In this document: positions 36,968-46,364 of the stretch, one piece after another
How positions within the stretch are numbered: the stretch's first letter is position 1
Layout: each line of letters starts with the position of its first letter
Assembly: GCA_023957755.1 (NCBI GenBank)
Contig: JAMLGT010000012.1
Coordinates: forward strand, 59,758-123,757
DNA from: Chitinophagaceae bacterium
GTDB taxonomy: Bacteria > Bacteroidota > Bacteroidia > Chitinophagales > Chitinophagaceae
Length of the DNA: 64,000 nt
Direction of reading: 5' to 3'
Program-made: the position numbers and the translations under genes
Notes under the pieces: generated by a model
Told to the model about the DNA's origin: nothing
Seen by the model: only the letters and a program-made list of their open reading frames with translations
Database searches by the model: none

Positions 36968-37573
36968 ATGAAAAAATTTTTGGTGGGGTTGAATGTGTTA
37001 TTGCTCGTTTTGGTAGGATACCTCTATTACCTTCATTTTTCAAAACCGGCAAGTCCAAAAGCCGGTAATACACATTTACAGTCTACATCGGACTCTACTG
37101 CAAATCCGTCCGGATTAATTGGATATATCGACCTGGATACACTACAGAAATACTATAAGTATTACGAGAAGATAAAAGTTGATTTTGAAAAAAAGCAAAC
37201 CGCTGCCAATAACGAAATCACCTCCCTTCAAAACAGGTATCAGAAGCGCACAAATGATCTACAGGACAAGGCCGCCACTATGACCCCGCAGGAACAGGAA
37301 AATGCAATGATTGAAATTAATAAGATGCAGCAGGATTTTCAGAACCGTAAGGTGGCAATTGATAATGAATTATTTGAGTATAACAATAAGATAAAAGAAG
37401 ATATCTTAAACAGGATTGAAGGGTTTCTTAAGGATTACAATAAGGACAAGCGATTTACGTACATATTCTCGTACGAGTCTGGCTTTATGTTTTATAAAGA
37501 CACCTCACTCAATATCACTGATGAAGTAGTTAAAGGGCTCAATGAGCTTTATGATGCGGAGCAGAAAAAATAA
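36968..37573 (+). CDS. OmpH/Skp-like coiled-coil protein, membrane-anchored
   Basis: The ATG at 36968 gives 201 residues. The N-terminal hydrophobic segment (residues 4-24, VGLNVLLLVLVGYLYYLHF) lacks a signal peptidase site and looks like an anchor. A short strand follows (GLIGYIDLDTLQKYY), then a long coiled coil (about 60-140, Glu/Gln/Lys/Asn-rich) and a C-terminal strand FTYIFSYESGFMFYKDTS. This is the Skp/OmpH fold of periplasmic chaperones that carry outer membrane proteins. The anchored form differs from soluble E. coli Skp. It lies alone before an APC permease gene. Confidence 0.85.
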   Translation: MKKFLVGLNVLLLVLVGYLYYLHFSKPASPKAGNTHLQSTSDSTANPSGLIGYIDLDTLQKYYKYYEKIKVDFEKKQTAANNEITSLQNRYQKRTNDLQDKAATMTPQEQENAMIEINKMQQDFQNRKVAIDNELFEYNNKIKEDILNRIEGFLKDYNKDKRFTYIFSYESGFMFYKDTSLNITDEVVKGLNELYDAEQKK

Positions 37574-37652
37574 TACGTGAGTGGTAAAAGGAAATTAAAA
37601 TATTAATTTATCTTACTCCCGTTATCCTGATTCCAAACCATACCATTCACTT

Positions 37653-39089
37653 ATGAGCGAACAAGCCACAGGTTTTAAGCCTTCTCTCAAGCTTATAGAT
37701 GCCACCATGATTGTAGCCGGATCAATGATAGGGTCCGGTATTTTTATTGTAAGTACTGACATTTTGCGGCATGTAGGGAGTGCAGGATGGCTCACGATGG
37801 TATGGGTGATTACAGGGTTTATGACGGTAATCGCAGCGGTGAGCTATGGTGAGATGAGTGGAATGTTTCCCAGAGCCGGAGGACAATATGTGTTTTTGAG
37901 GGAAGCCTATAATCCGCTGGCGGGTTTTCTCTATGGGTGGAGTTCCTTTACAGTGATTCAGACAGCCACTATTGCCGCCGTAGGTGTAGCATTTGCGCGA
38001 TTCACTGCTTACCTGGTACCTCAACTCGGCGAAGACCGAATTTTGATGGATCTGCTGGGATTAAAAATTTCAGCCGCCCAACTATTTGCTATCGCAATGA
38101 TTTTGTTCCTAACCTATACAAACACACGGGGGATAAAAGGCGGTAAGATAGTACAGACTACTTTTACTACTGTAAAGCTGTTTTCTTTATTCGGCCTTAT
38201 TGTGGCGGGGTTTCTTTTTGCCCAACATAGTTTTTGGGACGAGAACTGGAGTACGGGCATGCAGGCCATGCAGTTGGAAAAAGATGCCGGTGGCGCTTTT
38301 GTAATTGATGGAAGCTGGGGTGCCATTTCCGGTGCTGCACTGGTTGGAGCTATTGCGGCCTCTATGGTGGGTTCTCTCTTCTCGAGTGATGCGTGGAATA
38401 ACGTAACCTTTATTGCCGGCGAAATAAAAAACCCCAAACGAAACATAGGGCTTAGCCTGTTTCTGGGTACACTGACCGTATGTACCATCTATGTGCTTAC
38501 TAATCTGATGTATTTATATGTGCTTCCACTGAGTGGTATTGCGAATCCGGCAGGAGAGAGGGTAGGTGTCGCTGCTTCCTATAACATTTTTGGTGATGCA
38601 GGTGCCTATGTGATTGCGGTTATGATTATGATATCGACTTTTGGTTGCAACAATGGATTGATTCTGGCAGGAGCCAGGGTGTATTACACTATGGCCAACG
38701 ATGGGTTATTCTTTAAGTCAGCGGGTAAGCTGAATAAAAAAGCCGTTCCCGGCTGGGCATTGTGGGCACAGGGAATTGTGGCTTCCATACTGTGTTTGAG
38801 TGGTGGCTACAATGACCTTCTGGATATGATTGCATTTGTGGTAGTCATCTTTTATGTAGCCACAATCATTGGCATTTTCGTATTGCGCAAGACACGCCCC
38901 GAAGCAGAACGTCCATATAAGGCTTTCGGATATCCGGTAATACCTGCTATTTATATCCTGATGGGAACTGTTTTCTGTGTATTCCTTATCACCTTTAAAC
39001 CTGCATACACGGTGTGGGGATTGGGGATTGTGCTGGCCGGGATTCCTGTATATTATCTGACCATCGCAGGGAAGCATCGGAATAAGTAA
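37653..39089 (+). CDS. APC family amino acid permease
   Basis: This 478-residue protein has about 12 helices and the APC superfamily start: LIDATMIVAGSMIGSGIFIV with the GSGIF motif in helix one, then SYGEMSGMFPRAGGQYVFLR. Helix six onward shows SSDAWNNVTFIAGEIKNPKR, typical of the LAT/y+LAT-like branch. It exchanges or imports amino acids with a cation; the substrate is not evident. It is monocistronic, with 118 bp before the isoaspartyl peptidase gene. Confidence 0.92.
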   Translation: MSEQATGFKPSLKLIDATMIVAGSMIGSGIFIVSTDILRHVGSAGWLTMVWVITGFMTVIAAVSYGEMSGMFPRAGGQYVFLREAYNPLAGFLYGWSSFTVIQTATIAAVGVAFARFTAYLVPQLGEDRILMDLLGLKISAAQLFAIAMILFLTYTNTRGIKGGKIVQTTFTTVKLFSLFGLIVAGFLFAQHSFWDENWSTGMQAMQLEKDAGGAFVIDGSWGAISGAALVGAIAASMVGSLFSSDAWNNVTFIAGEIKNPKRNIGLSLFLGTLTVCTIYVLTNLMYLYVLPLSGIANPAGERVGVAASYNIFGDAGAYVIAVMIMISTFGCNNGLILAGARVYYTMANDGLFFKSAGKLNKKAVPGWALWAQGIVASILCLSGGYNDLLDMIAFVVVIFYVATIIGIFVLRKTRPEAERPYKAFGYPVIPAIYILMGTVFCVFLITFKPAYTVWGLGIVLAGIPVYYLTIAGKHRNK

Positions 39090-39207
39090 CATGAGAAGTC
39101 ATTTCAAAGAATGATAATACTGCGTAATTCACATCTGTGGATTTTATGAGTGGTGGTAATTAGCCGCAAATAGTGTTACTTTACCTTTTATCTAAAAAAA
39201 AGATTTC

Positions 39208-40161
39208 ATGCAAAAGTTTTGTCTCGCAATTCATGGTGGTGCCGGTACCATTGTAAAAGAGGATATGACACCTGAATTGGAAGTGGAATACACCAAAGGA
39301 CTTGAAGATGCCCTGAATGCCGGTTACACAATTCTGGATAAAGGAGGTACCGCAATGGATGCTGTAAAAGCGTCTGTAGTATCTCTCGAGGACAATCCTC
39401 TTTTCAATGCAGGGAAGGGAGCCGTATTTACCAAGAAGGGAATAAATGAAATGGATGCCGCTGTAATGGATGGGCTTACCCTTGATGCAGGTGCCGTAGC
39501 CGGGGTAAGAAATGTGAGAAATCCTGTATTGCTCGCAGAAGAGGTCATGCTGCATAGCGGACATATTTTTCTTACTGGTAAGGGCGCCAATGATTTTGCG
39601 ATTAAACAGGGTGTCAAGCTGGAGCCTGATGAATACTTTTTTTCACAATACAGATACGATCAGTGGCGCGCAATCAGGGATAGCGATATGTATCAGCTCG
39701 ACCATAAGGGCGACAGGCTGGTTACCCTGATGAAGGATAAGAAATTCGGAACGGTAGGAGCTGTGGCCTGCGATGCACAGGGAAATCTTGCGGCTGCCAC
39801 ATCTACAGGAGGTATGACCAATAAGAGATATGGCAGGGTAGGCGACAGCCCGATAATTGGCTGTGGCACCTATGCTAACAATAAAACTTGTGCGGTGAGT
39901 TGTACCGGTCATGGTGAAATTTTTATTAAAGCAGTTGCCGCCTATGATGTGAGTGCGCTTATGGAGTACAAAGGATTGTCACTACAGGAAGCCAGTGAAG
40001 AAGTGGTAAATCACAAATTGGTGAAGATAGACGGAGAGGGTGGACTGATAGCTGTAGATGCTAAGGGCAACTGCTCATTAGTATTTAACAGTGCAGGTAT
40101 GTACAGAGGGTTTAGAAACAGCGTGGGGGAAAGTGAGATTGCAATTTATAAGGATGCCTGA
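39208..40161 (+). CDS. iaaA: Isoaspartyl peptidase / L-asparaginase (Ntn-hydrolase)
   Basis: The 317-residue protein belongs to the plant-type asparaginase family. It starts MQKFCLAIHGGAGTI, has NPLFNAGKGAVFTKKG, and self-cleaves before the catalytic Thr at T182 in KKFGTVGAVA. Substrate residues follow in TSTGGMTNKRYGRVGDSP and SCTGHGE. It removes isoaspartyl residues from peptides and hydrolyses asparagine. There is no signal peptide. The terminator downstream lies within the end of the convergent acetyltransferase gene, whose stop is only 4 bp away. Confidence 0.95.
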   Translation: MQKFCLAIHGGAGTIVKEDMTPELEVEYTKGLEDALNAGYTILDKGGTAMDAVKASVVSLEDNPLFNAGKGAVFTKKGINEMDAAVMDGLTLDAGAVAGVRNVRNPVLLAEEVMLHSGHIFLTGKGANDFAIKQGVKLEPDEYFFSQYRYDQWRAIRDSDMYQLDHKGDRLVTLMKDKKFGTVGAVACDAQGNLAAATSTGGMTNKRYGRVGDSPIIGCGTYANNKTCAVSCTGHGEIFIKAVAAYDVSALMEYKGLSLQEASEEVVNHKLVKIDGEGGLIAVDAKGNCSLVFNSAGMYRGFRNSVGESEIAIYKDA

Positions 40162-40165
40162 CGGA

Positions 40166-41095
40166 TTAGTGCCTTCCGGATTTGCCGGAAACTTTTTTTA
40201 TCCAGTTCAGAGGAAATGGCAATCGATTAATTCGTACGAATGGATAAGGCTGGACGACTGCTCCAAACTTTATAAGAAATGATTTAATGGAGGGAACATC
40301 AGATCCTGACATATCAAAGGCAGTGTGCGTCCCGGCATGTTCTTTAATCAATTCGTAAAGCAATAGATGATTGGCTTCGGCAGTGCGCCCTTCTGCTAAT
40401 GTCACAGTCATCGTTTTATATATTCTATTTTCATCTTTCAAAAAGAGGCCTGCCGCAAGCATCCTGCCTTCCTTACTTGTTATATGTCTCAGAAGGAGCT
40501 GGCCTTTTTCGTGAAGCACCTGGCATAATGAGGTGAAGTTTTCGAATGAATCTTTAGGAAGCGCCATTCGACTGCCATAGGATAGCTGATACAGAGAAAT
40601 GACCTTTTTGTAATCAACGCCTGCTTCATATCGTAATTCCAGACTTTTTGCTTTTCTGACATTTTGCAGAAGGTCTTTCCGAAATGATTCCTTTATTTTT
40701 TCAAATGGACGATCTAGTGGCAAAATCAAATTACATCTCTGATATTCACTTCGTGAAGTATGATTCCGGTAGTTAAGATTTATTTCTGCAAACCTGAAAT
40801 GGCACGCGGCCTCCTGTAAAAATAGTGCTACTATCTCCGGATCGTCTGAATCTTTACCGAATACCCCTAACTGTTGTGTAAAGGCCGGTTGGTATAAATA
40901 CCTGATTCCGAATTTCCTGTTCCAGGTAAGGGGCATCACTGTTTCATACACTCCAAGAATTAATGCATCCCATCCGGGGCTCATCTTGTCCAGATAATAA
41001 GAATACCCATAGATGAGTCCGTTATCAGCCGAGCGGATCGCAGCATCCCATTTCCCTTTGTCTATATCCTTATGTGTGATGTATGTAACAGGCAA
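40166..41095 (-). CDS. FemAB-like GNAT-fold protein
   Basis: This is a protein of about 309 residues. The frame opens at a GTG at 41140, overlapping the M1 gene; I prefer the TTG at 41095 just after the M1 stop (LPVTYITHKDIDKGKW). It has a FemAB/BioF2-like double GNAT feel: GLIYGYSYYLDKMSPGWDAL, FRKDLLQNVRKAKSLELRYE, and the C-terminal ANHLLLYELIKEH, AFDMSGSD with FLIKFGAV. Such proteins attach amino acids or acetyl groups, often to cell-wall or lipid precursors; the substrate is unknown. It follows the M1 gene by 4 bp. Confidence 0.75.
   Translation of the reverse strand: MPVTYITHKDIDKGKWDAAIRSADNGLIYGYSYYLDKMSPGWDALILGVYETVMPLTWNRKFGIRYLYQPAFTQQLGVFGKDSDDPEIVALFLQEAACHFRFAEINLNYRNHTSRSEYQRCNLILPLDRPFEKIKESFRKDLLQNVRKAKSLELRYEAGVDYKKVISLYQLSYGSRMALPKDSFENFTSLCQVLHEKGQLLLRHITSKEGRMLAAGLFLKDENRIYKTMTVTLAEGRTAEANHLLLYELIKEHAGTHTAFDMSGSDVPSIKSFLIKFGAVVQPYPFVRINRLPFPLNWIKKVSGKSGRH
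40174..40199 (+). terminator. Intrinsic terminator of iaaA, embedded in the convergent gene
   Basis: A perfect 6-bp stem TTCCGG / CCGGAA (40174-40179 and 40185-40190) with a 5-nt loop is followed by AC and T7. It lies 12 bp past the iaaA stop and inside the last codons of the FemAB-like gene. Confidence 0.82.
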
Positions 41096-41099
41096 GGCC

Positions 41100-43823
41100 T
41101 TACTTTTTTTTCTTTTTTGACAACAGGCTTCTGAAGTCACCTATCCCTTTTGCATTTTTTAAACTGAGTTTCTGGATGTCAATACTGAAAGAAAGCATTG
41201 TGGTGAACCTTTTATTCTTTGGAATAGTAGATTTTATGTAATCGCCATAAACACTACTATAAAGTATCGGAAGGTATATGTTGACGACCTCGCTGAAAAG
41301 GGAAAGTTGTAACCCGGCATCATATAGAAATTTCCCGTCTTCGTTTTCCTTTTTCCAACGTTCGCCGTGTGTTCCGATGTCCAGAAATACTTTCAGGCTG
41401 GTCTTCACAGGTAAAATTTGCAGAGGATTAATCTTCCGTGGTATATCTGTCTTTAAATTGATTGCAGCGAGCCAGTTGTCGCTTCTCCCTATTTTTCCTG
41501 AAAGCAGATCGGTTCTAACCTTAAAGCCTCCATCTGCAATCATGATTTGCTGGGAAGGCATCCCCTGGAATTCATTTCTGCCAATAAAATAATTTGAATA
41601 CGTATAGTCTTCCTCTCCATTAGGCCCTGTCATATTAAAATGGTATCGCGAAGTGCCGAACCTTTTTTGAATGGTCTTACCGCCGGTGTAAATGAATTTG
41701 CCGGCAAACAAACGTGCTTCCAGGCCACCACCTTTAGCGAAATTGAAATAGTAATTTATATCTGCAGTCAGTTTCAGAAAATTGTCCGATTGTTCTCCTC
41801 TGAGCAGTACATTATATGGATACAGCGCTCTGTCATCAGAGTAATTGAACGATAATTGATTCAGGTATCTTGAATGAACAGGGTAGGTGATAATATCTTC
41901 ATCCAGGATTGTATCTCTTGTAAAAAGCAGAGAGGCCTCACTAATAAAGTAAGTCTTCCATTGCAGAGAAGCAGTAGCGGTGCTTCTGGAATTCTTGTTT
42001 CTGAAAGTAAGTTTGAGGGTTGGCACTATTTTATGAAACCCCATATAATTCTTCTTTCCGGTAGAATCAGTGAATGCATCGATGGTGAATTTAGCGGCAT
42101 TGAGCCCTACTTCGAAATCCCTTATTTTTCCGTAAGATCTGAACTTGTATCCCATTCTTCCCAATCCGTTGAGGGTATTTGTTCCCGTCGCATAGAGAGG
42201 AGCAAGCAGATAGGTAAATGAGGGTTCAGGCAGCGTATAGTTATGCATGATCAATCCCAGCATCAGTTTATCGTAATGATTATATCCGGGGATAGGAGCA
42301 AAAAAGAGGTAGTTATAGTTTCTTTTACCGTCGAAGTTAAAGAAGGCCTCCGTTTTTAATTTTTTTCCTGATGTAGTATTGACAGGCCCTTTCTCAGATA
42401 ACAGCGCAAAAGTACCGGTCAGGTCTTTATCTGTGTGTTTGCGAAATGCAGCCTGCAGGTCAGCCGGCTGAGGATGTCTGAATTTCCATAAGTTGTAATA
42501 GTCTTTCAAAGCGGCCCTAAAAGCATCTTCGCCGATATATGCTTTCAGGTAATTAAGCCAGTCTGCTGTCTTTTGATATTCAATAGAATAATATGCTTCC
42601 TCAGTAAAGGATGAGGAAGGTAAATTAATTGGTATGTCTTTACGGGAAGCATAGAGAAGATCGAGTGTGTGAGCCGATTCACTTCCTGCATCCGTACCAT
42701 ATTTCTTAAAAATATATTGATTGGTAAAATAGGTATTCAGTCCTTCGTCCATCCACGCGTAGTCGCGCTCGTTATTGGCGATCACCCCATAAAGCCAGAA
42801 GTGTCCTGTTTCATGGTTGATTACCTCATCTAAACCCATTTCGTCATAGTCCTGCCCAATCGCTGTAATCATAGGGTATTCCATACCTGAAGTGAAAAGA
42901 TCCTGTGAGGCCACTACTTTAGCCACAGGGTAGGGGTATGGGCCTAACTGTGCTTCACGGTCTGTGATGGCATCTTTCAGGTACTCAATACTTTTTTTCC
43001 AGGATGCCGGAGCATCATTATTGTAATATGTATAGAGACGAATGGTATGTCCATCCACTGAAGTCATGGTAGTGCTATCAATCTTAAATGTGGATGAGGC
43101 AAACCATGCAAAGTCGTGAACCTGCTGTGCGTCGTAAGTGAAGCTGACGGTATTCCCTGATGGAGACCTATTAATAAGGGTTCCTGTGGCTGCTACTTCA
43201 AATTTACGCGGGACAGTAATCTCTACTTTGTAATTACCAAATTCGCTGTAAAATTCTCCTTGATCGAGATAAGGCATGGGGTGCCAGCCTTCTCTGTCAT
43301 ATACAGCAGGTTTGGGAAACCATTGGGTAAGTGCAAAGTAATCCTCATTATATCCAAGCCGGGATCTTTGAAAAGGAATCTTTTCGTGGAATGGAGAGGT
43401 GATATTAACAGATTTGCCCGGAGCAAGCGGTTCCGGTAGCACCAGTTTCGTAACGTCAATGTATAAAGGGTGGTCTTCAAGAGTGGCAGGCCTTCCATTC
43501 ACTTCAAAGTTTAGCCGGTTTATGTATCCTTTTTCTGACTCGTCTGAGAAATAAAAGTCAGTCCTGCCATTTTGAAGCAGTTGTTCACTGAATGCAGTCT
43601 GGTCATTTTTATAGGCATTAGGCCAGAGGTGAATCCAAATATAGTGAAGCGTGTCGGGAGAGTTATTGGTGTAGTCAATAGTGATGAAACCATCCAGCGT
43701 TTTTTCTGAAGTGTTGAGCGAAACGGTGATATGGACATCTGCTCTTTGTTGAAAATACGGTGTACTTTGGCTATAAAGCAGTTGGGGTAGAATAATAATA
43801 AGCAGGCAGAAAAGTGTTTTCAC
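41100..43823 (-). CDS. Exported M1 family metallopeptidase
   Basis: This 907-residue protein has a signal peptide (MKTLFCLLIIILPQLLYS, then QSTPY). The N-terminal beta saddle (about 25-270) leads into the zinc site: HETGH at 337-341, with the third ligand Glu in MDEGLNTYF (about 360). The exopeptidase-type GxMEN appears as SGMEYP. The C-terminal 450 residues contain many beta strands and include outer-membrane-like segments, giving a longer tail than typical M1 aminopeptidases. It probably digests peptides in the periplasm. TATTTTTG upstream suggests its promoter. Confidence 0.9.
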   Translation of the reverse strand: MKTLFCLLIIILPQLLYSQSTPYFQQRADVHITVSLNTSEKTLDGFITIDYTNNSPDTLHYIWIHLWPNAYKNDQTAFSEQLLQNGRTDFYFSDESEKGYINRLNFEVNGRPATLEDHPLYIDVTKLVLPEPLAPGKSVNITSPFHEKIPFQRSRLGYNEDYFALTQWFPKPAVYDREGWHPMPYLDQGEFYSEFGNYKVEITVPRKFEVAATGTLINRSPSGNTVSFTYDAQQVHDFAWFASSTFKIDSTTMTSVDGHTIRLYTYYNNDAPASWKKSIEYLKDAITDREAQLGPYPYPVAKVVASQDLFTSGMEYPMITAIGQDYDEMGLDEVINHETGHFWLYGVIANNERDYAWMDEGLNTYFTNQYIFKKYGTDAGSESAHTLDLLYASRKDIPINLPSSSFTEEAYYSIEYQKTADWLNYLKAYIGEDAFRAALKDYYNLWKFRHPQPADLQAAFRKHTDKDLTGTFALLSEKGPVNTTSGKKLKTEAFFNFDGKRNYNYLFFAPIPGYNHYDKLMLGLIMHNYTLPEPSFTYLLAPLYATGTNTLNGLGRMGYKFRSYGKIRDFEVGLNAAKFTIDAFTDSTGKKNYMGFHKIVPTLKLTFRNKNSRSTATASLQWKTYFISEASLLFTRDTILDEDIITYPVHSRYLNQLSFNYSDDRALYPYNVLLRGEQSDNFLKLTADINYYFNFAKGGGLEARLFAGKFIYTGGKTIQKRFGTSRYHFNMTGPNGEEDYTYSNYFIGRNEFQGMPSQQIMIADGGFKVRTDLLSGKIGRSDNWLAAINLKTDIPRKINPLQILPVKTSLKVFLDIGTHGERWKKENEDGKFLYDAGLQLSLFSEVVNIYLPILYSSVYGDYIKSTIPKNKRFTTMLSFSIDIQKLSLKNAKGIGDFRSLLSKKKKK

Positions 43824-43837
43824 AAAATACCTTTTAT

Positions 43838-43845
43838 CAAAAATA
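43838..43845 (-). promoter_or_regulatory. -7 element before the M1 metallopeptidase gene
   Basis: On the minus strand TATTTTTG fits TAnnTTTG perfectly and lies 14 bp before the start codon. No clear -33 TTTG is visible. Confidence 0.4.
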
Positions 43846-43866
43846 TAGATTTTTGTTTTGGAAGTG

Positions 43867-45261
43867 TTATTTCCCTTTTCCTGAAAGGATAATCTTTATG
43901 GTATAAAACAGGATTTTAAAGTCAACCGCGAGTGAGATGTTCTCGATGTATATAAGATCATACTTCATTCGCTCAATCATTTCTTTCACATTTTCAGCAT
44001 AACCGAACTTCACCATTCCCCAACTGGTGAGTCCGGGCTTTACCTTCAGGAGGAGCAAGTATTCCGGATTGGTTTTGTTTATGATGTCAATAAAATACCT
44101 CCGTTCGGGTCGTGGCCCCACAAGGCTCATTTCACCTTTGAGTATATTCCATAACTGAGGCAGTTCGTCAAGCCTCCATTGCCTCATTACCTTTCCCCAT
44201 CTGGTAATTCGTTCATCATGGTCGCTGCTAAGTAATGGAGTATCTTTCTCTGCATTCACCACCATACTTCTGAACTTATAGATAATAAACGGGCGTCCCT
44301 TGTAACCTACCCGTTCCTGTGAAAAAATCACAGGGCCTGGAGAGGAAAGCCGCGTCCTGACGGCTGCATACAAGATCAGAGGGCTTAACAGGATCATTCC
44401 AAGTAGTGATAATGTAATGTCCATCAGCCTTTTTATATTCTGCTGCCACGATTTCCATAAACCCGTCTGCAGATGGATCAACGGAATACCCATTACGCTA
44501 CTGGTCTTCACTTGGCCACTCAGAAAATCCAGGTGATCAGGGAGCATTCTTACATTTACCTTTTCTGAGGCAAGAGTTTGAAGTATCTTTTCCAGAGCCT
44601 GTCGCTTATGAAAAGGCAATGTGATGATTACTTCAGAGATTTGAAACTTTCGCACTGCGGCATTAAGGTCCTCCATACCACCCAAAAGCTCGATTCCATT
44701 TCCGGCAGGTTTTGTATTTTCATTGTTTGTATTGATAAATCCACAAATCTTGTAACCGGAGTTTTCTGTATTTGTTTTGAGTGAGTGTAGAAACTCTTCT
44801 CCTTTTTTGGGGTCGCCAATTACAAGTGTATTAAATCCGACCTTCCCGTGCTGAAGCTGCAAGTGAGCTATATTGAGCAGAATGTACCGAAATAAATAGG
44901 TTAGAAAAAACTGAATTCCCAGCAGTATAAAGAATTCTCCGTAAAAAGACGGGTCGTACTCTTTTCTCTTGTACAATAGCCAGATGAAGAATACGATTGT
45001 GCAACCGGTTACACATGCAAGAAATGTATTAATAAACTCCTCTACACGTGATTTATAATATATCTCTTTATAGGAACCTGCAAGATGAAAGAGCGCCAGC
45101 CAACAGACAGGCAATAAGATAAACCCGATAATAAATTTCCCGTTTATTTGGAAGGGTACCTGGCTGAGATGCCGATGGATAGCAAAAAAAATAACCCATG
45201 TCAATAACACTGCGACGAAATCAGCAAGAACGTAATGATATGGATAAATGCGCCCTTTCAA
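43867..45261 (-). CDS. Undecaprenyl-phosphate sugar phosphotransferase (exopolysaccharide priming)
   Basis: The 464-residue protein has about five N-terminal helices (residues 1-140), a Rossmann-like middle (FNTLVIGDPKKGEEF, CGFINT) and a C-terminal bacterial sugar transferase domain from about 265. The family blocks are SPGPVIFSQERVGYKGRPF, IIYKFRSM, then RQWRLDELPQLWNILKGEM and SLVGPRPERRYF. It resembles WcaJ-type enzymes that link the first sugar phosphate to undecaprenyl phosphate. The next gene upstream is a Gfo/Idh oxidoreductase 8 bp away, and the flippase at 3561 could belong to the same pathway. Confidence 0.93.
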   Translation of the reverse strand: MKGRIYPYHYVLADFVAVLLTWVIFFAIHRHLSQVPFQINGKFIIGFILLPVCWLALFHLAGSYKEIYYKSRVEEFINTFLACVTGCTIVFFIWLLYKRKEYDPSFYGEFFILLGIQFFLTYLFRYILLNIAHLQLQHGKVGFNTLVIGDPKKGEEFLHSLKTNTENSGYKICGFINTNNENTKPAGNGIELLGGMEDLNAAVRKFQISEVIITLPFHKRQALEKILQTLASEKVNVRMLPDHLDFLSGQVKTSSVMGIPLIHLQTGLWKSWQQNIKRLMDITLSLLGMILLSPLILYAAVRTRLSSPGPVIFSQERVGYKGRPFIIYKFRSMVVNAEKDTPLLSSDHDERITRWGKVMRQWRLDELPQLWNILKGEMSLVGPRPERRYFIDIINKTNPEYLLLLKVKPGLTSWGMVKFGYAENVKEMIERMKYDLIYIENISLAVDFKILFYTIKIILSGKGK

Positions 45262-45269
45262 GGAACAGA

Positions 45270-46241
45270 TTAGTTAGGTTGGTTCTTCTTAATCTTTTCG
45301 AGGATCTGATGTGCCACATCCATCGCCATAAATCCGTCAAGTTCAGATACAGCAGTAGGGCTTTGGGTTTGGATGGCATTGACAAAACTGTTTAGCTCAT
45401 CAAGAATTGCATTGCTGTCTGCAACTGATGGAGATACTACCGCAATCGTTTTTGCCCCGTGACCTGTGTCGATGTCAAATGAGAACGCATTGGTATCTTC
45501 AGGGGTCTTGTACTTGATTATTTCAGCCTTCTTGGTAAGAAAGTCTATCCCTATGTATGCATCTTTTTGAAAGAAACGCATCTTCCGCATTTTTTTCATA
45601 CTGATTCGGGATGATGTCAGATTGGCCACACATCCGTTATCAAATTCAATTCTTACGTTGGCTATATCCGGGGTATCGCTCAATACGGTAACGCCGCTTG
45701 CCGAGAGGTGCTTAACATTTGATTTCACCAGCGAAAGTATTATGTCAATATCATGGATCATCAAATCCAGGATGACACTCACATCGGTACCCCTGGGATT
45801 GAACTGGGCAAGCCGGTGTACTTCGATGAACATCGGTTTGTGAATATATGATTTGGCGGTAATGAAAGCAGGGTTAAACCGCTCGACGTGTCCCACCTGA
45901 AACTTGATATGCGCCTCCCTAACAAGTTTTACTATTTCCCGTGCCTCATCCATAGTGTGAGCCATCGGCTTTTCCACGAAGACATGTTTGCTTTTGAGAA
46001 TCGCTGTCTTACAGATATCAAAGTGGTAAGTTGTAGGGGCTGCAATGTCCACAATATCACATTCGTCCATCAACTTATCAGCTTTCTCGAATCGTTTTAT
46101 CCCATATTCTTTTGCAACCTCAGCACTAATTGTGTCAGAAGGATCAAAGAATCCGGCTATCGTAATACCCTTAATCGATTTCCAGTTATTAAGATGAAAC
46201 TTTCCAAGGTGCCCCACACCAAAAACGCCTACTCGCAGCAT
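45270..46241 (-). CDS. Gfo/Idh/MocA family NAD(P)-dependent oxidoreductase
   Basis: From the ATG at 46241 (MLRVGVFGVGHLGKFHLNNW) this is a 323-residue enzyme; the longer frame to 46322 adds 27 non-family residues. The Rossmann motif is GVFGVGHLG. The nucleotide-binding EKPMAHTMDEA block contains the catalytic Lys. Next are QVGHVERFNPAF and DLMIHDIDIILSL with the conserved Asp/His. Members oxidise or reduce sugars or nucleotide sugars, so a role in the polysaccharide pathway with the adjacent sugar transferase is reasonable but inferred. Confidence 0.9.
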   Translation of the reverse strand: MLRVGVFGVGHLGKFHLNNWKSIKGITIAGFFDPSDTISAEVAKEYGIKRFEKADKLMDECDIVDIAAPTTYHFDICKTAILKSKHVFVEKPMAHTMDEAREIVKLVREAHIKFQVGHVERFNPAFITAKSYIHKPMFIEVHRLAQFNPRGTDVSVILDLMIHDIDIILSLVKSNVKHLSASGVTVLSDTPDIANVRIEFDNGCVANLTSSRISMKKMRKMRFFQKDAYIGIDFLTKKAEIIKYKTPEDTNAFSFDIDTGHGAKTIAVVSPSVADSNAILDELNSFVNAIQTQSPTAVSELDGFMAMDVAHQILEKIKKNQPN

Positions 46242-46364
46242 AATTTTTGTTTGCCGCGAAGGTACTAAGCATTCTGCTTGCTGTAACAGGAATTCAGGGG
46301 ATGTTATCAACATACTCAGCACGAACAGTTACGAGTCCCTGCCGAATATGCAAGCAATGAGAAA

